Source: Morinoia aosen (lineage: Eukaryota; Arthropoda; Malacostraca; Amphipoda; Talitridae). From it: a stretch of 64,000 nt of DNA. The position numbers and the translations under genes were made by a program. The DNA lies in the NCBI GenBank assembly GCA_030386875.1, contig CM059559.1:5825177-5889176 (forward strand), in the 5' to 3' direction. Below, piece after piece: positions 57,074-64,000 of this stretch. Position 1 is the first letter of the stretch. Every line of letters starts with the position of its first letter. The notes under the pieces are model-generated. The model was given only the letters and a program-made list of their open reading frames with translations, was not told the origin of the DNA and made no database searches.

Positions 57074-59151
57074 AGGATGCCTGGGAGAATTCATTTAGAT
57101 TGTGTTCTCATGAGATGCATCAAAGCACCTAGGTATCTTTGTTTTTACTTAATTGTTGCATACTACAATAAAAGTTGAGTTTTGGTGTATCCTATGATAG
57201 AACAATTCAAATTTTTGTGTTTTTTCTTGGTTCAGATTGCCCTCGCTAGCGCTCCAAGTGTTGCATTTATTTTTTGAATTTCAAATTTATTTTAGTACGA
57301 CTCTATTCATGAGTTCATTAGATCGATGCGCCTAAAACTGCATGGGAATTTGTGGTTTGTACCTTAACTCCTGGGCTCTTTTTCTCCTTTTCTATGCTAT
57401 TTATTTTTCGAAACGGAAAATTTCAAACGGTGAAAAAACATGGTGGCATTGTGTAGCAAATGAATCCTAAATTTATTTAAAAGAACACGAGGTGTTCACT
57501 CTAGTGTAGCAGGAAGTTGGTCTCGAAACTGCCCGCAGCTTGCTAACGAGAATGCACCCGAATAATTTCAATAGTGACAAATTTACGTCGATTTATAGAA
57601 CTCCATAAAGTAGAAAGCACTTGATTGTAGCTTGATTTCTCATAACCAGAAATAGAAACCAAATTAAAAGAAAATCCACTTACAGGCGGTCAAGAAATAA
57701 ATTTGACCTCACATGGGCAGGTAAATTTTGGAGGACACTTAAAGTGAACCCAAGGAATATTTCACCTTAAGCTAAACTTGCAAGGCTTTGCCGACAGAGA
57801 TTACATTCATGTCACCGAAGAAGGGGAACGTGCATAAATCATGTCTAAGAGTTTTGAAATTTTTTAGTACCATATTATACTCACCGTAGTACATTGACTA
57901 ATTATTGTTGCATTTTCCCTCGTGTGTAACCCTCTTTTTCTCTGTTGTCGTACAAGCCGAAATTTCCGGTGCATTAGAGGCTTTACAACTGGTGCCATAG
58001 AAACATTTTTTCTACTTCTTCTATTGCTACTGGTATTGTTTCTCAATTAGGATAAGGTAATGATGAACGTGGCTCAAATTATAATAAGACAATGATAAAC
58101 GTGGCTGAAATGATGATAAGGCAATGATAAACGTGGCCGAAATGAAAATAAGGTAATGCTGAACGTTGCTAAAACGAAAATAAGGTAATGCTAAACGTGG
58201 CTAAAATGAAAATAAGGTAATGCTAAACGTGGCTAAAATGAAAATAAGGTAATGCTAAGCGTGGCTAAAATGAAAATAAAGTAATGATGAACATTGACTA
58301 TCAAGGGAATAATTCGCCACCTAAATTATTCTTACCGTAATTCATCATGTAGGTTACTGAAATGAGTTATCAAGTCTTCATAGAGCAAATGAAGAAAAAT
58401 TGACACTTGTAATGTCTGTTACCATAATGAATATTGATTACATGAATGTTACGAATAAGAAATGCGTTAACACAAAGGTAATTAGCATGTTCGAATATTT
58501 GAATGGAATAGAATTGATGCTCGCTTGAAATTCGCTCGTCTTGAAAATCGGTGAAAAGTTGTGCAACTTGTCACCACAACGACTAGCGTGTTTTGTGAAG
58601 GAACAGTTTTTAGGAAGGAATTCATCACAGAGAGTGTGCCTTAAGACAGCGTAATATATTTAATAGCCACTCTTCAGGCCCAATGACGGCAACAAATCAA
58701 CCTTAATGCCATACTATCACTAGAATTCAAATCAATAATGGCGGATAAAAGGCCATTCCCACCATGGAAAAACAAAAAATGATCAAAAAGTCGGAGAATG
58801 CGCAATAAATCTTTTCAAAGGTCTTGGTAACCAGCAATGCTCAAAAATGTTTTTCCTATCAACTGATCGTTTTCTAAATCTTCAAAAAAATTAAGTGGTA
58901 TTGCAAACTTTGAAAACTTGAGATAGAAATTATAGTGCCGCCTGATTAATTACCTTCCAGTGATCATAATATACTGTCATTTCGTGTGGTATTTTTAACG
59001 AGTCTGGTGCTAGTTTAATTGGACTCTAATCGAGGACTTTCGCAAATTAATACCTAAAACATCCAAAAATAAACCCAACTTGATCTAAAATTTCCAAATC
59101 AATTACTCAATCTACTTTCTAGAACTCAACTTTCTGATTATACGCAATCGC
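57074..59151. other. Gene-free stretch around the 32-bp array
   Basis: Apart from the array at 58050-58300, AT-rich single-copy-looking sequence with no supported feature. Confidence 0.6.
58050..58300. repeat. 32-bp tandem repeat, 8 units
   Basis: Units of AATAAGGTAATGCTAAACG followed by TGGCTAAAATGAA. The middle copies are almost identical and the first two diverge (GATGAACG, GATAAACG). Confidence 0.95.
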
Positions 59152-59924
59152 ACAGGAGTAACGATACTGGCAAACAGGAGTAACGATACTGGTAAACAGG
59201 AGTAACGATACTGGCAAACAGGAGTAACGATACTGGCAAACAGGAGTAACGATACTGGTAAACAGGAGTAACGATACTGGTAAACAGGAGGAACAGGAGT
59301 AACGATACTGTTAAACAGGAGTAACGATACTGGTAAACAGGAGTAACGATACTGGTAAACAGGAGTAACGATACTGGTAAACAGGAGTAACGATACTGGA
59401 AAACAGGAGTAACGATACTGGAAAACAGGAGTAACGATACTGGAAAACAGGAGTAACGATACTGGCAAACAGGAGTAACGATACTGGCAAACAGGAGTAA
59501 CGATACTGCAAACAGGAGTAACGATACTGGAAAACAGGGGTAACGATACTGGCAAACAGGAGTAACGATACTGGTAAACAGGAGTAACGATACTGATAAA
59601 CAGGAGTAACGATACTGGTAAACAGGAGTAACGATACTGGTAAACAGGAGTAACGATACTTGTAAACAGGAGTAACGATACTGGTAAACAGGAGTAAAGA
59701 TACTGGTAAACAGGAGTAACGATACTGGTAAACAGGAGTAACGATACTGGTAAACAGGAGTAACGATACTGGTAAACAGGAGTAACGATACTGGTAAACA
59801 GGAGTAACGATACTGGTAAACAGGAGTAACGATACTGGTAAACAGGAGTAACGATACTGGTAAACAGGAGTAACGATACTGGTAAACAGGAGTAACGACA
59901 CTGGTAAACAGGAGTAACGATACC
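59152..59924. repeat. 22-bp minisatellite, about 35 units
   Basis: Units of ACAGGAGTAACGATACTGGTAA. Position 19 varies (GGTAA, GGCAA, GGAAA, in blocks), and there is one irregular unit at 59288 (GGAGGAACAGG). The minus-strand open frames (59112-60119 and 59311-59901) are a 22-residue repeat caused by the period and carry no domain. Confidence 0.97.
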
Positions 59925-61351
59925 TGCTTGTTCAGTGCTCGTATTCCACAAAACTAGCCTCGACAATGTCCCACTTCCTGGAACATCACAAGCACGAGAC
60001 ACTAAATTATACGGGAAACTGGATTTGAATGGGATGATGGCATTATTTCTCTTATGAAGGTCCCTACCTCGTCTGGGTGGCGCCCCTAGCAAGGTTCTTG
60101 GAGCACAGCTTCCGTCCACCTGAATGAACTAGATTCCTCCAGGAGAAAACTGTGTCGCTATCAAATATTTTCACGCAGATCGAATCTCCGATACAATTCA
60201 AGTCTTAGCGCCTCGTCAGCTTCCGGGATAATTTGCTAGTTATTCATCGCTCAAGTCATGAGATGATATGAAAATCATTTTTGTTTGCTAAATAAAATAT
60301 GGAACACGGTAAAAAATCCATTCCCAATTCAGTTAAAGAAAATTAGGCTTACTCAGGTTAATCTAGCTTTGCTTAACTAGACTCCCCTGATACGACTCTT
60401 AATTTTAATTTTGAGTAAACGCTAATTTTATTACACCCCAAAAATGCATTATAACTGCATAAACATTATAAATGCTTAAACATTACTTATAAATAAATAA
60501 TGCATAAACATTATTATGCATAAACATTATTATGCATAAACATTATTATGCATAAACATTACTATGCATAAACATTATTATGCATAAACATTACTTGCCG
60601 ACTGCCACGTAAGCGTACTTTGTCTTCGTTCCTTGAAAGCAGAAGGTTTGCTTAGTATTTAAGTTCAACATTGCCAAAAATCGAATGAGCTTTACTTGAA
60701 ATAGTAGAACAAGTTTGAAAAATGAGCTCAAATACTGAAATATTATAGGCCTATCAATTGAATTCTCAAAAACTTTAGCATGGATATCACATGTGAAGGC
60801 TAAACAACGCCATATTTAGCTTTCGGTAAAATGTTAGAATTCATTTATTGTAACTTTCCTGACACTAAAATATATATCCCGAGGTGGGGAGTATGAAAAT
60901 GGCTCTCTACTTTAATTTTACTCTCCGAAACTGGCAAAGAAATTACAGACCTATTCTCCCTATTTTTCTAATGTCAGAGACAAGCTTGAAATGTCAAACT
61001 TAGCTCATGCAAACTCTTAAAATTAGTTTTTGTAATCCGTCGTTACTACTAAATCTATGGCATGTAGCAAATGCGATATTAATTAAAGTTTAACACTGAC
61101 ATTAAGTATAAATATTAACCTACGGCTCTAATACCAATCTCAGCTTCCCTCACCCTTGCAAGTCTCACTCTATCCTTAGCTATGAAAACAATCCAAGATC
61201 CAACCGTCTACCAAAGCCTTTACCATAGCCGAATCACTACTGCTCATAACCCAGAGGCGACGTAAATCTTAACCACAACCCTTTTGATTAACCTCAGCTT
61301 ACGAACTAAACGAGTAGCAAACAGATTTCAAAGCTTAGTCGTTTTTCCACC
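59925..61351. other. Gene-free stretch
   Basis: Contains the 16-bp array. The part 61130-61320 is pyrimidine-rich on the + strand with loose CTAACC/CTTACC-like words, and a similar stretch occurs at 63370-63490. Neither is a regular telomeric repeat. Confidence 0.55.
60500..60595. repeat. 16-bp tandem repeat with ATGCAT core, 6 units
   Basis: Units start every 16 bp (60500, 60516, 60532, 60548, 60564, 60580) as ATGCATAAACATTATT. Degenerate relatives lie at 60443-60487. ATGCAT is self-complementary. Confidence 0.95.
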
Positions 61352-61580
61352 TTAACACTTTGACCGCAGCGTGACCCACCGGTGGTACACGGAGGTAATT
61401 TTCACAACGCTGCAGACCGACCAGTAGTCACAAACACAATTTCCATAAATACTTAATCAAAGCTAAATGAAGGCACGATCCAGTTCATGTTTGCTATTTT
61501 CAACATCGCGCGCTGCAGTTGACTTTTAATTTGAGTTTGGTGTTGAACTTAATATTTAGTGGTTGCGGTTAAAGTGTTAA
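61352..61580. mobile_element. piggyBac-like MITE (copy 5, inverted)
   Basis: 229 bp with intact TTAA at both ends (61352-61355 and 61577-61580) and inverted ends CACTTTGACCGCAG and CTGCGGTTAAAGTG-like. GTGACCCACCGGTGG lies at the left, so this copy is inverted relative to copies 1-4. It is the best preserved copy. Confidence 0.8.
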
Positions 61581-61679
61581 GCCCATCTCCATTCAGGTAA
61601 GTAGTGTTTAAAACCTAACAACTCACATTAATCCGACGGTCTGTGTCCTTCAATGTTGAGGTGACCTTAATTTGAACTC

Positions 61680-63980
61680 TAATTGGTCAATATTGATTTT
61701 AATGTCGTCAACGATTTACATAATTTCGTGCGACATTTAAGTAATTGGAGATATTTAAAGACGTCTTACATGAATGACTTTGTGCTCGCAAATTCTTAGT
61801 TTTTGAGATATTTAACTTTGAAACTATTTAACTTTATTTTTACGCAACGTAAAAAAGCTGAAATACAGTAATGATGTAACGATAGGTAAGGTTAGGTTAG
61901 ACAAAGTTAGGTTAGTTCAATAAACTAACCTAAGTAAAACTAAAATAACTCAATTTAACCTAGCAATACCGAGGCCGATGTTTAGGTAAATGTGTAGCGT
62001 TGGTCAGTAATCGATTTTTGAGTTTTCAGTGCCTAAACGTAGTTAATTAGATCGAAATAAACAAGTTTTCTTCTATGCACTTTCCGTCGTAAATGAGTAT
62101 TTAACAAGTTATGGCGGTAAGTTTAGTTTCGTCTTTGATGACGAATGCGCTCGAATAAACAGCTATTCATCGATTTTCAAATTTTTGTTGCTTGAATAAT
62201 GGTAATAACATCGAAATAAACAACTTTTCTTCTATACACTTTTTTCGTCAAATGAGTATTTAACAAGGCATAGCGGTAGGTTTGGTTTCGTCTTTGATGA
62301 CGATCGAACTAGATGCGAGACGGCATTGCAGTGTTGCCGTCCGACGTGCTGTTTGAATTAGTTCCCGCTTCAAACACTGGAGTTGCGGTCAGTAATTTAC
62401 CGCTATAACTTGTAAAATATTCATTTACGACGGAAAGTGCATAGAAGAAAACTTGGTCAATATTGAATATAATGTTTTCAACGAATTTCATAATTTCGTA
62501 GGTATAGATAGGTAATATAGTCGGTTTTAAGACGTTTTACATGAATGACAATGTGCCCGGAAATGCTTAGTTTAGGAGATATAGGATAAATAACGCCAGG
62601 TAAGAATAGCATTAACGGCTGTTACGATATGGCTCTTCCGGCGTTTTGCGGACGCGGACCACGTCAAGTTTTTTGGCGGGAGTCATCGGCCTCGGTATGG
62701 TTGAGTTAAATTAAGATATTTTAGGCTTACTTAAGTTAGGATACTTAACTAAATTAACTTTACCGAACCTAACCTTACCTATCGTTACGTCAGAACCGGA
62801 TTTCTGCTTATTTACCTCTCCGTTTGTTCAATTTTATAAACGACGTTCCTATAACTTCAAAGTTAAATATCTCCAAAAATAAGCATTTCCGGGCACATTG
62901 TCATTCGTGCAAAACGTCTTAAAATCGACTATATTACCTAGCTATACCTACGAAATTATGAAATTCGTTGACAACATTATATTCAATATTGACCGAAAAC
63001 TTGTTTATTTCGATCTAATTAACTACGATTAGATACCGAAAAGTGGAAAATCGATTAGTGACCAACGCTACACATTTACCGATGTTTACCGCCGAGAAAT
63101 TTCGCGCGTTCTGCATCCGCCAAACACCGGAGAAGCCATTTTGGAGTGGCCGTTATTACTATTCTTACCTGAACGTTATTTATGCTATATCTCGAAAATT
63201 AAGCATTAGCGACCACAATGTTATTCCTGTAAAACTTTTCAAGATGTCTCCAATTACCGAAATGTGGCAACAAAGTTTTTAAAATCATTGACAACAGTAA
63301 AATCAATATTGACTCTCTAATTCTGAAGCTCTACACTAATCATGATTTAGTAGTGAGGTCGCGCTTGACTTTCGTCTCAATCGTAACCTAAACCAATATC
63401 CTACCATTAAAGCTAACCTCACTCTGACATCAACTTCAACACTAACCCAAATTTTGGTCCTAAACAGAAATTTAACCTAGCCACTTCCTAAAACGGTAAA
63501 TCTGAAGGAGATGACAGTTGTCGATTTTGTAAATTTCGATGCCTTGGCATAGTTAATTAGATCGAAATAAACAAGTTTTCTTCTATGCACTTTTTGTCTC
63601 AAATGAGTATTTTATTAGTTATAGCGGTAAATGACTTACCGCAACTCCAGTCTTTGAAGCGGAAAGAAATTCTTTGATCGAGTTGTATGGCAATACTGCA
63701 ATGGCGTCTCGCTTCCAGCGCTCTGTCTTGAAAGACGAAACCAAACCTACCGCTATACCTCGTTAAATACTCATTTGACGAAAAAAGTGTATAGAATAAA
63801 AGTTGTTTATTTCGATGTTATTACCATGTTTCAAGCAACAAAAATTCGAAAATCGATGAGTAGCCGTTTATTCGAGCGCATTCGTCATTAATGACGAAAC
63901 TAAAATTACCGCTATAAATCGTAAAATACTCATTTGAGACGAAAAAAGAATAGAAGAAAACTTGTTTATTTTGATTCAAT
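61680..63980. mobile_element. Cluster of nested inverted repeats (fold-back elements)
   Basis: Module P (CAATATTGA ... AATTTCATAATTTCG ... AAGACGT ... ACATGAATGAC) occurs at 61686-61825 and 62457-62590 on + and at 62872-63003 and 63170-63330 on -. Module Q (ATCGAAATAAACAAGTTTTC, CTATGCACTTT, AAATGAGTATTTAACAAG) occurs at 62050-62128, 62209-62290 and 63557-63635 on + and at 62395-62455, 63740-63820 and 63890-63975 on -. The unit 62209-62460 matches the reverse complement of 63557-63825. A further pair, 61870-61930 and 62745-62812, contains GATAGGTAAGGTTAGGTT. No transposase frame is seen; the 79-codon frame at 63043 lies in repeat sequence. Confidence 0.8.
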
Positions 63981-64000
63981 CAATTAGGTTCAGGCACCAA

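Noticed and set aside
59112-60119. 335- and 196-codon frames on the minus strand
   Set aside because: Translation of the 22-bp array; a 22-residue repeat set by the period, with no other protein feature.
61875-61925. GGTTAGGTTAG, like arthropod telomere repeats (TTAGG)n
   Set aside because: Only two or three units, inside a fold-back module that recurs inverted at 62745-62812.
63043-63282. 79-codon + frame
   Set aside because: Lies within inverted copies of the fold-back modules; the matching sequence at 62457-62670 has no equivalent frame.

Overview
The window looks like nuclear DNA of an arthropod, most likely a crustacean. That is an inference from one spliced gene of a cuticle enzyme family, an AT-rich background, many minisatellites and several non-autonomous transposon families. 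There is no operon structure, no bacterial gene and no recognisable autonomous transposase or reverse transcriptase.

Only one protein-coding gene is supported: a secreted group I chitin deacetylase (CDA1/CDA2 type) on the + strand. It has seven coding exons between 36450 and 51428, which join in frame to 540 codons plus a stop. The protein reads signal peptide, chitin-binding peritrophin-A domain, LDL-receptor class A domain and polysaccharide deacetylase domain, with all five catalytic motifs intact. A TATA box and a GC-rich box lie just upstream (36369-36398), and a polyA signal follows the stop (51540). Introns 1 and 2 are large (4.5 and 7.5 kb) and filled with repeats. Intron 3 ends in a minisatellite that runs to within 7 bases of exon 4. 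Introns 4-6 are short.

The left flank (1-36.3 kb) and right flank (51.6-64 kb) hold repeats and low-complexity DNA. About twelve copies of an interspersed element of roughly 350 bp all lie in the same orientation; they carry an (ATTAG)n-like tail at the left, and two copies have visible target-site duplications. Five piggyBac-like MITEs share GACCCACCGGTGGGTC-type palindromes and TTAA ends. There is a TA-flanked MITE at 54.2 kb and a cluster of nested inverted repeats at 61.7-64 kb. Tandem arrays have units of 11, 16, 17, 18, 20, 22, 28, 32, 37 and 41 bp and several of about 60-155 bp. The most striking is 34.07-35.89 kb: two abutting arrays with related 11-bp units, the first GC-rich and almost free of T on the + strand. 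The long open frames there and at 59.15-59.92 kb are products of the repeat period, not genes.

I found no convincing new multi-gene system. The best leads are the minisatellite forming the 3' end of intron 3, the one-orientation interspersed family, the paired 11-bp arrays and the fold-back cluster at the right end.
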